Assembly (NCBI RefSeq): GCF_013372285.1
Contig: NZ_CP054301.1
Coordinates: 1,970,001-2,034,000, forward strand
DNA length: 64,000 nucleotides
From: Marinomonas primoryensis
GTDB taxonomy: Bacteria; Pseudomonadota; Gammaproteobacteria; Pseudomonadales; Marinomonadaceae
Reading direction: 5' to 3'
The translations under genes and the position numbers were made by a program. Under the pieces are notes generated by a model that made no database searches, was not told where the DNA came from, and was given only the letters and a program-made list of their open reading frames with translations. Shown here piece by piece: positions 43,757 through 52,557 of this stretch (position 1 is its first letter; each line of letters starts with the position of its first letter).

Positions 43757-44023
43757 ATGAAAGAGTCCTACCTAGAAATTGTTGAGCTGGATAACGGCGA
43801 TATTGTGCTCAGACCGGCCAGTGAAGACGGAGAGGAAACAATGCCATTGGCAACCTTGCAGATATCGGATGACACAAGATCTTCTTTACAGGATCGTTAT
43901 TTTGAACTGGCAAAATGCATGTTTCATGCGGGTATTGATTTTGTTTATTCGGAGGAGACTTATTTTGATGAAGAGTCCGGATATCTTGAAGATGAAGATT
44001 TACGACCGAAGATACTGCATTGA
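43757..44023 (+). CDS. Small acidic protein between topA and lexA, unknown function
   Basis: An 88-residue strongly acidic protein. The start at ATG 43757 (MKESYLEIVEL) is preferred; a TTG at 43751 is possible but overlaps the previous stop. It has many Asp/Glu, a single Cys (KCMFHAG) and a C-terminal EDEDLRPKI. Similar genes between topA and lexA occur in pseudomonads, from memory. It has no membrane segment or signal peptide. The gene ends at a hairpin facing lexA. Function is unknown. Confidence 0.72.
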   Translation: MKESYLEIVELDNGDIVLRPASEDGEETMPLATLQISDDTRSSLQDRYFELAKCMFHAGIDFVYSEETYFDEESGYLEDEDLRPKILH

Positions 44024-44045
44024 ACTTTAGGAATATAGTTAAGGT

Positions 44046-44075
44046 AAAAGGCGAAGCGATGGCTTCGCCTTTTTG
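44046..44075. terminator. Bidirectional terminator between the topA operon and lexA
   Basis: Stem AAAGGCGAAGC / GCTTCGCCTTT with a GATG-region loop, 22 bases after the acidic-protein stop and next to the lexA stop, with A- and T-runs. Confidence 0.9.
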
Positions 44076-44082
44076 TTGAGCG

Positions 44083-44703
44083 CTAAATTCCTTGGCGGAT
44101 AACGCCGACGGAAAGACCTTCAATAACAAACTCTTCGCTTTCTAGGTCGACGATAATGTCATTGAAGTCTTCATTTTCTGGAATGAGTCGAACAATGCTG
44201 CCATTTTGTTCAAATCGCTTTACCGTCACTTCGTCGCCTATTCGAGCAACGACGATTTGGCCATTTTGAACGGTGGTGGTTTTATGAACAGCTAAAAGAT
44301 CGCCTTCCATAATGCCAATGTTTTTCATGCTTGTTCCAGAAACAGAGAGAAAATAGTCTGCTTTTGGAGAAAACATGCTTGCTGGTATGTTGACGTGAGA
44401 GGCAATGTTTTCCTGAGCAAGAATCGGATAACCTGCAGCGACCTTTCCTATAATAGGCAGTCCAAGGTCTTCTGGTTCGTCGTTCGACGCTTGATTAACT
44501 AAGCGAATCCCACGAGAGGCGCCCGAGAGCATTTCAATAGCCCCTTTTCTACACAAGGCTTTTAGATGTTCTTCGGCGGCATTGGGGGATTTAAACCCAA
44601 GTCGACGAGCTATTTCAGCTCTGGTTGGTGGAAAACCAGTTTCACTAATAAATTCGCGAATGGTTTCTAGTACGTCAGATTGTCTTTTGGTTAATTTAAT
44701 CAT
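44083..44703 (-). CDS. lexA: LexA repressor
   Basis: The SOS repressor, a 206-residue winged-helix DNA-binding domain (about 1-70; [25 protein letters not shown]) plus self-cleaving peptidase domain. The scissile Ala90-Gly91 (VAAGYP), nucleophile Ser125 (GTSM) and Lys162 (TVKRF) are all present, each shifted by six from E. coli. On RecA activation it cleaves itself, derepressing the regulon. Two LexA boxes lie just upstream, shared with dinG, so autoregulation is expected. Pseudomonas-type sulA between the small genes and lexA is absent. Confidence 0.97.
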   Translation of the reverse strand: MIKLTKRQSDVLETIREFISETGFPPTRAEIARRLGFKSPNAAEEHLKALCRKGAIEMLSGASRGIRLVNQASNDEPEDLGLPIIGKVAAGYPILAQENIASHVNIPASMFSPKADYFLSVSGTSMKNIGIMEGDLLAVHKTTTVQNGQIVVARIGDEVTVKRFEQNGSIVRLIPENEDFNDIIVDLESEEFVIEGLSVGVIRQGI

Positions 44704-44710
44704 AGGTTAT

Positions 44711-44726
44711 CTGGTTGTTTATACAG
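44711..44726. promoter_or_regulatory. LexA (SOS) box 1 between lexA and dinG
   Basis: CTG-N10-CAG core: CTGGTTGTTTATACAG. It is 8 bases upstream of the lexA start codon, weaker in the left half than box 2. Confidence 0.8.
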
Positions 44727-44729
44727 TAA

Positions 44730-44745
44730 CTGTTATTATATACAG
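44730..44745. promoter_or_regulatory. LexA (SOS) box 2 between lexA and dinG
   Basis: CTGTTATTATATACAG, close to the enterobacterial consensus TACTGTATATATATACAGTA; flanking bases TAA...TAT also fit. It is 28 bases upstream of the dinG start and 3 bases from box 1. Confidence 0.88.
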
Positions 44746-44772
44746 TATTCTTAACTAATCTCAATGATATAA

Positions 44773-46896
44773 ATGCTTTCAGATGAACTAAAAAAACAAA
44801 TACAACTTGCTTACCGAGCCTCTTTAGAGGCGAAGTCCCATAAACCAAGGGCTGGCCAGCGGGAAATGATAGGCGCCATCGCACGAACTTTGGGTAATAT
44901 AAAACAAGGTAGTGAGGGTGAGCGACTCGATGAAAAACATGTCGCGGTCATTGAGGCAGGCACAGGCACAGGCAAAACTTTGTCTTATTGCTTGGCTGCA
45001 ATCCCTATTGCGAAAGCTCGAGGCCTTAAATTAATCATATCTACTGCCACGGTGGCGCTACAAGAGCAGATTCTTCATAAGGAGTTGCCAGATCTACTTG
45101 AGCATACTGAGTTGAGTTTTAAATACACACTGGCGAAAGGGCGAGGGCGCTATTTGTGTCTGAATAACCTTGAAGGCTTTTTAAGCTCAGAAGAACAGGC
45201 CATGGAAGACATGTTCGCTGGTCTTTTTGAGCAACACCTTAACTCGGATGATGTAAACACAGCTCTTTATCAAGAAATGGACACCGCCTTGGGAAAAGGT
45301 GAATGGGATGGCGATAAAGATAATTGGGCAGGAATTATTCGCGATCAAGATTGGCGTCGCTTAACCACCGATCACCAACAGTGTACAAATCGAAATTGTG
45401 CTAACTATTCTGCGTGTCCGTTTTTTAAAGCGAGAGCCGAGATTGAAGTAGCAGATGTTATAGTGGCGAACCATGATTTGGTGCTAGCCGACTTGTCTCT
45501 GGGTGGTGGTGCAATACTGACACCCCCAAAAGAAACTATTTATGTATTTGATGAGGGTCATCATCTTCCAGATAAAGCGATAGGTCACTTTCGGCATGAA
45601 GTGCGTTTGCAGCAAAGTATTGCTTGGCTTCGTCAGCTTGAGAAAAACTTGGTCAACTTGAAGCAGGAGTTGACAGATGATGTCAGCCTTACTGGGCAGT
45701 TGTTGCTAAAAGTTCCGCAGCAAATACAAAGTATTGTGAATTTCATCCAATACGCACAGCAGGGTCTAGCCCCTTATATTCAAGGGTTAGGCTTGGATCA
45801 AGAGAATAATCAGCATCGTTTTGAATTTGGTCTCGTTCCGGATGAACTTCGTCAGTTGGCGTACAGCCTGCAAACGTCTTATCAAAAGTTGTTTAAAAAC
45901 ATCGAAAGTATCCAAGACGAATGTAAAAAGACCAAACAAAATGAAGGCATGGGAGTGACATCGGAAACGGCAGAGACTTGGCAGCCTATATTGGGCGTCA
46001 TTCTCGGGCGACTAGAGCAAAGTGTGGGCTTGTGGCGCTTATATTCTACAGTCGATGATCAAAATTATCCGCCTAATGCTCGTTGGCTGATTTTGTCTGG
46101 GCAGGGCATGGAGCAGGATATTGAATTGGGAGGGTCGCCTATTCTTGCGGCTAATACATTACGGCAGCAGTTATGGGATAAGTGTTTTGGTGCGGTCGTA
46201 ACGTCAGCGACGCTAACGGCATTAAATCAATTTCATCGATTTAATATGCGTTCAGGCGTACCTCAAGAAAGCGAATATTTGCGTGTTATAAGTCCGTTTG
46301 ATTTTCAAACGAATGGTTTGTTAGTGGTGCCTGATATGGAGCATGAGCCCAATCGTGTTGAACAACATACCGCTGAAATTATTGCTTATCTAGATGAGCA
46401 TGTGAATATAGCAAAAGGCAGTTTGGTGCTTTTTTCTTCTCGTCGTCAGATGGAAGAGGTGGCTAAGTCGCTGTCTGCTGGACTACAGGAAATACTACTA
46501 ATGCAGGGGGAGCAATCTAAGCGCGTTATTTTAGATTCGCATAGAGCGAGCATTGATAGCGGGAAGGGGAGTTTGTTGCTCGGGTTGGCGAGTTTCGCTG
46601 AGGGTGTGGATTTGCCTGGCGACTATTTAACATGTGTGTATATCGCGAAAATTCCTTTTTCTGTTCCTGATGACCCTGTCGAAGCAACATTGGCAGAGTG
46701 GATTCAAAAACGTGGCGGTAACCCCTTTATGGAAATAACCATCCCTGATGCTTCTTTGCGCTTGGTTCAAGCGACGGGGCGGCTACTAAGAAGCGAAACG
46801 GACAGTGGGGAAATTCATATTTTAGACAAACGCTTGCGAACAAAACGTTACGGCAAACAATTAATTAATAGTTTACCGCCTTATCGATATCAGTAG
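44773..46896 (+). CDS. dinG: ATP-dependent DNA helicase DinG
   Basis: A 5'-3' SF2 helicase related to XPD, with an iron-sulfur cluster, acting on R-loops and unusual DNA structures. The 707 residues carry Walker A EAGTGTGKTLSY, DEGH (FDEGHHLPD) and cluster cysteines CLNN, CTNRNCANYSAC. Helicase motif VI is LRLVQATGRLLRS. It diverges from lexA, with two LexA boxes in the 69-base gap, so SOS induction is expected as in E. coli. Confidence 0.95.
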   Translation: MLSDELKKQIQLAYRASLEAKSHKPRAGQREMIGAIARTLGNIKQGSEGERLDEKHVAVIEAGTGTGKTLSYCLAAIPIAKARGLKLIISTATVALQEQILHKELPDLLEHTELSFKYTLAKGRGRYLCLNNLEGFLSSEEQAMEDMFAGLFEQHLNSDDVNTALYQEMDTALGKGEWDGDKDNWAGIIRDQDWRRLTTDHQQCTNRNCANYSACPFFKARAEIEVADVIVANHDLVLADLSLGGGAILTPPKETIYVFDEGHHLPDKAIGHFRHEVRLQQSIAWLRQLEKNLVNLKQELTDDVSLTGQLLLKVPQQIQSIVNFIQYAQQGLAPYIQGLGLDQENNQHRFEFGLVPDELRQLAYSLQTSYQKLFKNIESIQDECKKTKQNEGMGVTSETAETWQPILGVILGRLEQSVGLWRLYSTVDDQNYPPNARWLILSGQGMEQDIELGGSPILAANTLRQQLWDKCFGAVVTSATLTALNQFHRFNMRSGVPQESEYLRVISPFDFQTNGLLVVPDMEHEPNRVEQHTAEIIAYLDEHVNIAKGSLVLFSSRRQMEEVAKSLSAGLQEILLMQGEQSKRVILDSHRASIDSGKGSLLLGLASFAEGVDLPGDYLTCVYIAKIPFSVPDDPVEATLAEWIQKRGGNPFMEITIPDASLRLVQATGRLLRSETDSGEIHILDKRLRTKRYGKQLINSLPPYRYQ

Positions 46897-47004
46897 CTAA
46901 GCACAACAAACCGTAAGCAAGGGGTGATAAAAACTTACCAATTAGGTACACTCCTTGTAATAATTATTAACCTCTAAACAATATAGAAGCGTATAGATTC
47001 CAAT

Positions 47005-48351
47005 ATGGAAAACCAAATTCAAGAAGCACCATCAGAAACTACGACCAAACCAAAACGTACCCGTCGCACAAATAAGCGTCCTAAAAACAATGATGAGACA
47101 TCAAGCAGCGTGCAAGTTGAAAATGAAGCGACACCTGTTGGTAATTCAAACGCTGGTATTTGGTCTATAGACGATTTTCAGGTTGATGTAGTAGAAGGCA
47201 AATTGCGCTTCCACGATTTGAACATCCCAGACCGCGTGATTAAGTCTATCGCTGAGATGGGATTTGAATACTGCAGTGAAATACAGGCAGAAACACTACC
47301 GATGACGTTGCAGGGCTACGACATTATTGGTCAGGCTCAAACTGGGACGGGTAAAACTGCGGCTTTTTTGATCGCGATGATTACTGATTTTCTCGATTAC
47401 CCGCTTGAAGAGAAACGCCCTAACAATTTTGCCCGCGGTTTAATTATCGCACCAACTCGCGAGTTAGCCATACAGATTGCTGATGAGGCGGTTAAATTAA
47501 CGTCTAACTGTCACTTGAATGTTGTTACGCTAGTGGGTGGCTTAAGTTATGAAAAACAGAAAATTTCGTTAGAAACTGAAAACGTTGATATATTGGTGGC
47601 AACGCCAGGGCGTTTGTTGGATTTTGCTCGTAGTCGTAAGGTTCAGTTGGGTAAAGTGGAATGTCTTGTGCTAGATGAGGCTGACCGTATGTTGTCCATG
47701 GGCTTTATTCCGGATGTGAAAAGCATTATTCGTATGACGCCACATAAAGAAGCTAGGCAGACAATGTTATTCAGTGCCACTTTCCCGAAAGACATTCAGG
47801 CGTTAGCGCAACAATGGACATATTTCCCTAAAGAAGTGTCCGTTGTGCCTAAAGAAGCAACGAATCAAAATATAGATCAAGTAATCTATACGGTCGAAGC
47901 GGATCAGAAATGGCCAGTACTAAAGCAGCTAATTGAAGAAAATGGCGGCCAACGTACGATTATTTTTGCCAACCGTCGTGATGAAACACGCGACTTATAT
48001 GAGCGTCTACGTAAAGCGAATATTAATTGTGCTATTTTATCTGGTGAAGTGGCGCAAGATAAGCGTGTCAAGACCTTGAAAAACTTCAAAGAAGGCATCA
48101 TCCAAGTACTTGTTGCTACTGATGTTGCTGGGCGAGGCATCCATGTGGACAATGTGGAGTTAGTTGTAAACTATGCCTTGCCAGAAGATCCTGAAGATTA
48201 CGTACATCGTATTGGACGAACTGGCCGAGGTGGTGAAACAGGTAGATCTGTGAGCTTTGCCAGTGAAGATGATGCTTTCATGATTCCAGAAATCGAGAAA
48301 GTCGTTGGTGAGAGCATTCGCTGTGAATACATGGTTGATATGTCTCGATAA
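47005..48351 (+). CDS. rhlB: DEAD-box ATP-dependent RNA helicase (RhlB-like)
   Basis: A 448-residue DEAD-box helicase. A basic N-terminal extension (about 1-55, TKPKRTRRTNKRPKNND) resembles the extended RhlB of pseudomonads. Motifs are AQTGTGKTAAF (I), APTRELAIQ (Ia), TPGRLLDF (Ib), LDEADRML (II), FSATFP (III), VATDVAGRGI (V) and HRIGRTGRGG (VI). It probably acts in mRNA turnover, with RNase E as possible partner. No C-terminal extension. The RhlB name is likely but other DEAD helicases cannot be fully excluded. Confidence 0.85.
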   Translation: MENQIQEAPSETTTKPKRTRRTNKRPKNNDETSSSVQVENEATPVGNSNAGIWSIDDFQVDVVEGKLRFHDLNIPDRVIKSIAEMGFEYCSEIQAETLPMTLQGYDIIGQAQTGTGKTAAFLIAMITDFLDYPLEEKRPNNFARGLIIAPTRELAIQIADEAVKLTSNCHLNVVTLVGGLSYEKQKISLETENVDILVATPGRLLDFARSRKVQLGKVECLVLDEADRMLSMGFIPDVKSIIRMTPHKEARQTMLFSATFPKDIQALAQQWTYFPKEVSVVPKEATNQNIDQVIYTVEADQKWPVLKQLIEENGGQRTIIFANRRDETRDLYERLRKANINCAILSGEVAQDKRVKTLKNFKEGIIQVLVATDVAGRGIHVDNVELVVNYALPEDPEDYVHRIGRTGRGGETGRSVSFASEDDAFMIPEIEKVVGESIRCEYMVDMSR

Positions 48352-48378
48352 ACATCGCTTACTTTTTAGTGAGACAAG

Positions 48379-49800
48379 ATGAATTTAGAACACCATTTTG
48401 CAAGTCTGGGTCAGGCGTTTTCCTCAAAAACGCTTATCCAGCCACTTCTTCAGCAGAGATTGGTTGAATTTAACCAGTCGCTCGCTACCTTTCTATCTAT
48501 TGATATTAAATCCCCTGCAACTAAGCTCATATTAAGCGGTGAAGAAAAATCATCGACTAGCGTAAGTATGGTCTACGCTGGTCACCAATTTGGCGGTTTT
48601 TCTCCTCAGCTTGGTGATGGTCGCGGTGTGCTCTTAGGTGAGGTAAAAGGGCGGGATGGCTTTTTGTATGATTTACATATGAAAGGTGCTGGCCCAACGC
48701 CTTACTCTCGTCGTGGTGATGGGCGCGCTGTACTGCGATCTTGCATTCGCGAATATTTAGCCAGTGAGTCGATGGCGGCTCTGTCGGTACCATCTTCACG
48801 AGCTCTAGCGCTTTATGATAGCAAACAGGCTGTTTATCGAGAAACGCCTGAGGTGGGCGCTATGTTGCTTCGTGTGGCGCAGGGGCATATTCGTTTTGGT
48901 CATTTCGAATACTTTTTTTATCAGGGTAAACAAGCAGAGCTAGACCAGCTCGTCAATTATTGTCTACAACACTATTACCCAGAATATTTAACAACAGACT
49001 CGCCACTAGAAAATATGTTGATAGAAGTGGTGAAGCGGACTGCTCGTATGATCGCGAAATGGCAGTCTATTGGTTTTCAGCATGGTGTTATGAACACAGA
49101 TAACTTTTCATTTACCGGTGAAACGATAGATTATGGTCCGTATGGCTTTATGGAAGACTATGAGCCAGATTGGGTATGCAATCATTCTGATCACGAAGGG
49201 CGATACGCTTTCTCACGGCAGCCTGGAGTCGGGTTATGGAATCTCAATTGTTTAATGCGGTGTTTTTCAAAACATTTAGAAAAAAATCAATTGATCGCCA
49301 TTTTACAATGTTATGAGCCAGAGCTTCAGTCTCATTATGATCATCTGATGATGAAAAAACTGGGGTTGAGTGATGCTCAGCATGTGCATGATTTATTGCC
49401 ATCGTTATTCACGATCTTAGCCGCAGAAAAAATGGATTACGCTGTGTTTTTTCGCTTGTTGAGTCATATAAGTGATATCGACTTTACTCTGTTGCTTGAT
49501 GAAGTTGTCGACCGTGAACGTTTGTCTAAGTGGCTTGAAAGTTATAAAAAAGCACGATTGAATGAAGGGTTGGAATGGCCTCAGGTAAGTGTGTCTATGT
49601 TACAGGTGAACCCCAAGTTTATTCTAAGAAATTATTTAGCCCATGATGCAATTCTTTCTGCTGAAGGAGGTGATTATTTACCGTTTCGACGGTTGTTGAA
49701 TGTGCTTAATCAACCTTTTGATGAGCACCCAGAATCAGACATTCTTGCTCAAAGAGCCCCTGAATGGGGTAGATCGTTAGAAGTTAGTTGTTCGTCTTAA
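48379..49800 (+). CDS. selO: Protein adenylyltransferase SelO (YdiU)
   Basis: A pseudokinase-fold enzyme that transfers AMP from ATP to Ser/Thr/Tyr of target proteins in redox stress responses. The 473 residues match E. coli SelO (478). Hallmarks are YAGHQFGGFSPQLGDGRG, LHMKGAGPTPYSRRGDGRA, HGVMNTDNFSF (DN metal-binding) and DYGPYGFMEDY. The C-terminus CSS has Cys at the third-last residue, where eukaryotic SelO has selenocysteine. It lies 27 bases after rhlB. Confidence 0.95.
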   Translation: MNLEHHFASLGQAFSSKTLIQPLLQQRLVEFNQSLATFLSIDIKSPATKLILSGEEKSSTSVSMVYAGHQFGGFSPQLGDGRGVLLGEVKGRDGFLYDLHMKGAGPTPYSRRGDGRAVLRSCIREYLASESMAALSVPSSRALALYDSKQAVYRETPEVGAMLLRVAQGHIRFGHFEYFFYQGKQAELDQLVNYCLQHYYPEYLTTDSPLENMLIEVVKRTARMIAKWQSIGFQHGVMNTDNFSFTGETIDYGPYGFMEDYEPDWVCNHSDHEGRYAFSRQPGVGLWNLNCLMRCFSKHLEKNQLIAILQCYEPELQSHYDHLMMKKLGLSDAQHVHDLLPSLFTILAAEKMDYAVFFRLLSHISDIDFTLLLDEVVDRERLSKWLESYKKARLNEGLEWPQVSVSMLQVNPKFILRNYLAHDAILSAEGGDYLPFRRLLNVLNQPFDEHPESDILAQRAPEWGRSLEVSCSS

Positions 49801-49837
49801 TATTTTTAGGCGACATTTACAAAGAGAAGTAGTCAGT

Positions 49838-50866
49838 ATGAAGCATTCTGTATGTGTACTAGGTGGCGGTAGTTTTGGTACAGCATTGGCGAACATTATG
49901 GCCAAAAATGGGCATCAAGTTAGCCAGTGGATGCGTAATGAGGAGCAGGTTGAAGAGATTAATTTGACCGGGCTTAATAGTCGTTATTTACCAAATGCTC
50001 CTTTACATCGTGAGTTACTGGCGACCAGTAATCTAGAGCAAGCGATACGTGACAGCGATACGGTTTTTGTCTCTATCCCTTCGAAATCCTTTGAGCAGGT
50101 TGTACAGCGCATTGAACCTTTGCTAACAGCCGATAAAATATTAATTAGTACGACAAAGGGTTTTAATCCAAATCGATTTGAACTTATGAGTGATGTTTTG
50201 CGTCGAAACCCTATCACGCAAAGAATTGGTGTGTTGAGTGGCCCCAATTTAGCCAAAGAGATTGCGGCTGGACAAATGACAGGGTCTGTCGTTGCAAGCT
50301 CGGATGATCAAGTTCGCCAACGGGTAATAGAGTTACTGAAATCTCCAACCTTTCGTGTTTATGAAAGTAAGGACAGTAAGGGGGTTGAGTTAGCAGGTGC
50401 TTTAAAGAACATTTACGCTATTGTGTGCGGCCTTGCGAAAGCGCTTAATGTTGGTGAGAACACCATGTCCATGATTATGACACGCAGTCTGGCTGAGATG
50501 AGTCGTTTTGCCGTTCATTTTGGGGCAAATCCGATGACATTCCTTGGGTTGGCGGGGATGGGTGACTTGATTGCAACGTGCACGTCTCCTTTGAGCCGTA
50601 ATTATCGAGTTGGTTTTGCTATTGGTTCTGGCCAGGACCTGAACGAAGCCGTGGGTGGTATTGGAGAGGTCGCCGAAGGGGTTAATACATTAAAAATGGT
50701 AGTGGATGAAGCTCAGAAGCATGGCTTATATATGCCGCTGGCTAAAGGCTTATCCAAACTATTGTTTGACAATGCAAAACTGGAGTCGTTGATCGGTTCA
50801 ATGATGACCGGTGAGCAAAAATGGGATGTCGAATTTGCGACAAATGAGGAGAATAGCAATGTCTAA
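49838..50866 (+). CDS. gpsA: Glycerol-3-phosphate dehydrogenase [NAD(P)+]
   Basis: Reduces dihydroxyacetone phosphate to sn-glycerol-3-phosphate for phospholipid synthesis. The 342 residues have the nucleotide-binding GGGSFGTALANIM, KGFNP, LSGPNLAKEIAAG and the catalytic lysine in AGALKNIYAIVCG. The end overlaps the DUF4389 gene start by 8 bases. In Pseudomonas gpsA is likewise followed by a DUF4389 gene and sixA, from memory. Confidence 0.96.
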   Translation: MKHSVCVLGGGSFGTALANIMAKNGHQVSQWMRNEEQVEEINLTGLNSRYLPNAPLHRELLATSNLEQAIRDSDTVFVSIPSKSFEQVVQRIEPLLTADKILISTTKGFNPNRFELMSDVLRRNPITQRIGVLSGPNLAKEIAAGQMTGSVVASSDDQVRQRVIELLKSPTFRVYESKDSKGVELAGALKNIYAIVCGLAKALNVGENTMSMIMTRSLAEMSRFAVHFGANPMTFLGLAGMGDLIATCTSPLSRNYRVGFAIGSGQDLNEAVGGIGEVAEGVNTLKMVVDEAQKHGLYMPLAKGLSKLLFDNAKLESLIGSMMTGEQKWDVEFATNEENSNV

Positions 50867-51143
50867 ACCAGGTTATGCTGATCAAGGTTTTTGGTTTCGT
50901 GTGATTTTTATGTTGTTGTATTGGGTGGTGTTGAATATTGCCGTCACAGTGTTTGGAATTTTGCTTGTTTTGGTAAGTCTCGTGAAATTGGGATCAAAGC
51001 ACGAGCCCGTTATGCTGTCTTCTTGGTTGAAAAGTGTAACCTCTTTTATTAAGCAAATTTTTTCGTTTTTATCTTTTGAAACAGAAGAAAAGCCCTTTCC
51101 TTTTCAGCCGTGGCCTCAGGTGAGCTCGGATGAAGAAGCTTAA
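50859..51143 (+). CDS. DUF4389 domain membrane protein
   Basis: A 94-residue protein with one or two membrane segments (about 13-40, YWVVLNIAVTVFGILLVLVSLV) and an amphipathic helix (SWLKSVTSFIKQIFSFLSF). The start at ATG 50859 has GAGGAG upstream and overlaps gpsA by 8 bases; a longer frame from 50811 is internal to gpsA. The sixA start overlaps its end by 14 bases. Function is unknown. Conserved gpsA-DUF4389-sixA order suggests a link to phospholipid or His-phosphate signalling. Confidence 0.85.
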   Translation: MSKPGYADQGFWFRVIFMLLYWVVLNIAVTVFGILLVLVSLVKLGSKHEPVMLSSWLKSVTSFIKQIFSFLSFETEEKPFPFQPWPQVSSDEEA

Positions 51144-51609
51144 GCGCCTTTCTATATTACGCCATGGTAATGCTGAACCATATGGCTTTAACCAAGATGA
51201 GCTTCGTGAGTTAACGACGTTGGGGGTGGCAGAGGTGAAAACCACTGCTCGAGCGTTTGCTTCTAAAGCGGAGGTTTTTGATGCTGTGTTTGTAAGCCCT
51301 TATGTACGAGCTCAGCAAACGGCTAAAATCTTTTTAGCCGATCTTGAGTTGTCTGTTGATATTCAAAGTTGTCCATTGATTACGCCTTATGGAAAAGAAA
51401 TGGAAGTTTCGGCTTGGCTGGATGAACAGCCATACGAGTCTATTTTGCTTGTTACTCATCAGCCTTTTGCTCATCAGTTTGTTGATTTTTTGGTTGATGA
51501 GCCTTTGCCTATGAATTTTGCTATGACAACAGCGACATTGGCCTCGGTAGAGGGTGAATTTTTTGCTGGTGCTTGCTGTCAGTTTCGTTGGTGTATTTCG
51601 CCATCATAA
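51130..51609 (+). CDS. sixA: Phosphohistidine phosphatase SixA
   Basis: A 159-residue histidine phosphatase of the phosphoglycerate mutase-like fold. The catalytic RHG (residues 11-13) lies in LSILRHGNAEP, with a second histidine in VTHQPFAHQF. E. coli SixA dephosphorylates phosphohistidine in PTS-Ntr components. The start overlaps the DUF4389 gene, implying translational coupling. The substrate here is untested. Confidence 0.9.
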   Translation: MKKLKRLSILRHGNAEPYGFNQDELRELTTLGVAEVKTTARAFASKAEVFDAVFVSPYVRAQQTAKIFLADLELSVDIQSCPLITPYGKEMEVSAWLDEQPYESILLVTHQPFAHQFVDFLVDEPLPMNFAMTTATLASVEGEFFAGACCQFRWCISPS

Positions 51610-51651
51610 GCCGTTAGTTAGAATTTATTATATTGGTTAAGACGTATACAT

Positions 51652-52515
51652 ATGGGAAATGACATTGTTTACAAACTTGCGCATACCGAAATAGCCGGGT
51701 TGCAATGGTTGCCTAAAAAAACATCGGCATTGAAAGTGTTTTCTTTGCATGGTTGGCTTGACAATGCCGCCAGCTTTTCTAATTTATCGCCTCATTTATC
51801 TGATTTTTCACATGTTGCTCTTGATCTTGCTGGCCATGGGGCATCTGAGCATCGTGCGGCTGGTAGCTTTTATCATTTATGGGATTATGTTTTAGATGTG
51901 GTATCCATTTTAAATCAGTCAAAGCAAAGTGTTTGGTTGATTGGTCATAGTATGGGTGGCGCTGTCGCTATGTTGGTGGCGGCTATTGCGCCTGACAGGG
52001 TTCGAGGTTTGATTGTGTTGGATAACATGGGACCTTTGAGTGCTAAAGCGGAAGATCGTGTGGTTACTCTTCAGCGGTCTATTAATAAAATGTCTAAATA
52101 TCGCTTAGATAGAAGTACTAGCTATCCATCAAAAGAGGCTATGGTGCTTGCTAGAATGGCTGGTTTTACAGCGTTGTCCAAGTCAGCGTCGGAGTTTCTT
52201 GTTGATCGAGGTGCGAAGAAAAGTGCTGATGGTATTTGGGGGTGGCGTCATGATGGGAAGTTAACTTTCCCATCACCATACCGCATGGATGAAGAGGGTG
52301 TTGGTGCTTTTATACAGCAAATTAAATGTCCGACCTTAGCTTTGGTGGCTAAGGATGGTATTTACAAAGATGACCATCAGTTAGTTGAGGCGCGCTCAGC
52401 TCAATTTCCATGGGTGAAATTAAAATGGCTTGAAGGTAATCATCACTTTCATCTTGAGCCTGAGAGCTGCTTTGCTGTTGCGACGGAAATTCAGCGCTTT
52501 ATTGATCAAAATTAA
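51652..52515 (+). CDS. Alpha/beta hydrolase
   Basis: A 287-residue alpha/beta-fold hydrolase without signal peptide. Oxyanion-hole HGWLDN follows strand 3, nucleophile Ser100 sits in IGHSMGGAV, and the catalytic His is probably in GNHHFHLEP near the C-terminus. Substrate is unknown; esterase or epoxide/lipid hydrolase activity is possible. It lies 42 bases after sixA. Confidence 0.88.
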   Translation: MGNDIVYKLAHTEIAGLQWLPKKTSALKVFSLHGWLDNAASFSNLSPHLSDFSHVALDLAGHGASEHRAAGSFYHLWDYVLDVVSILNQSKQSVWLIGHSMGGAVAMLVAAIAPDRVRGLIVLDNMGPLSAKAEDRVVTLQRSINKMSKYRLDRSTSYPSKEAMVLARMAGFTALSKSASEFLVDRGAKKSADGIWGWRHDGKLTFPSPYRMDEEGVGAFIQQIKCPTLALVAKDGIYKDDHQLVEARSAQFPWVKLKWLEGNHHFHLEPESCFAVATEIQRFIDQN

Positions 52516-52557
52516 TACGGGTTAATCCACCTCTAATTGGGGTGATAGGAAGGTTGT

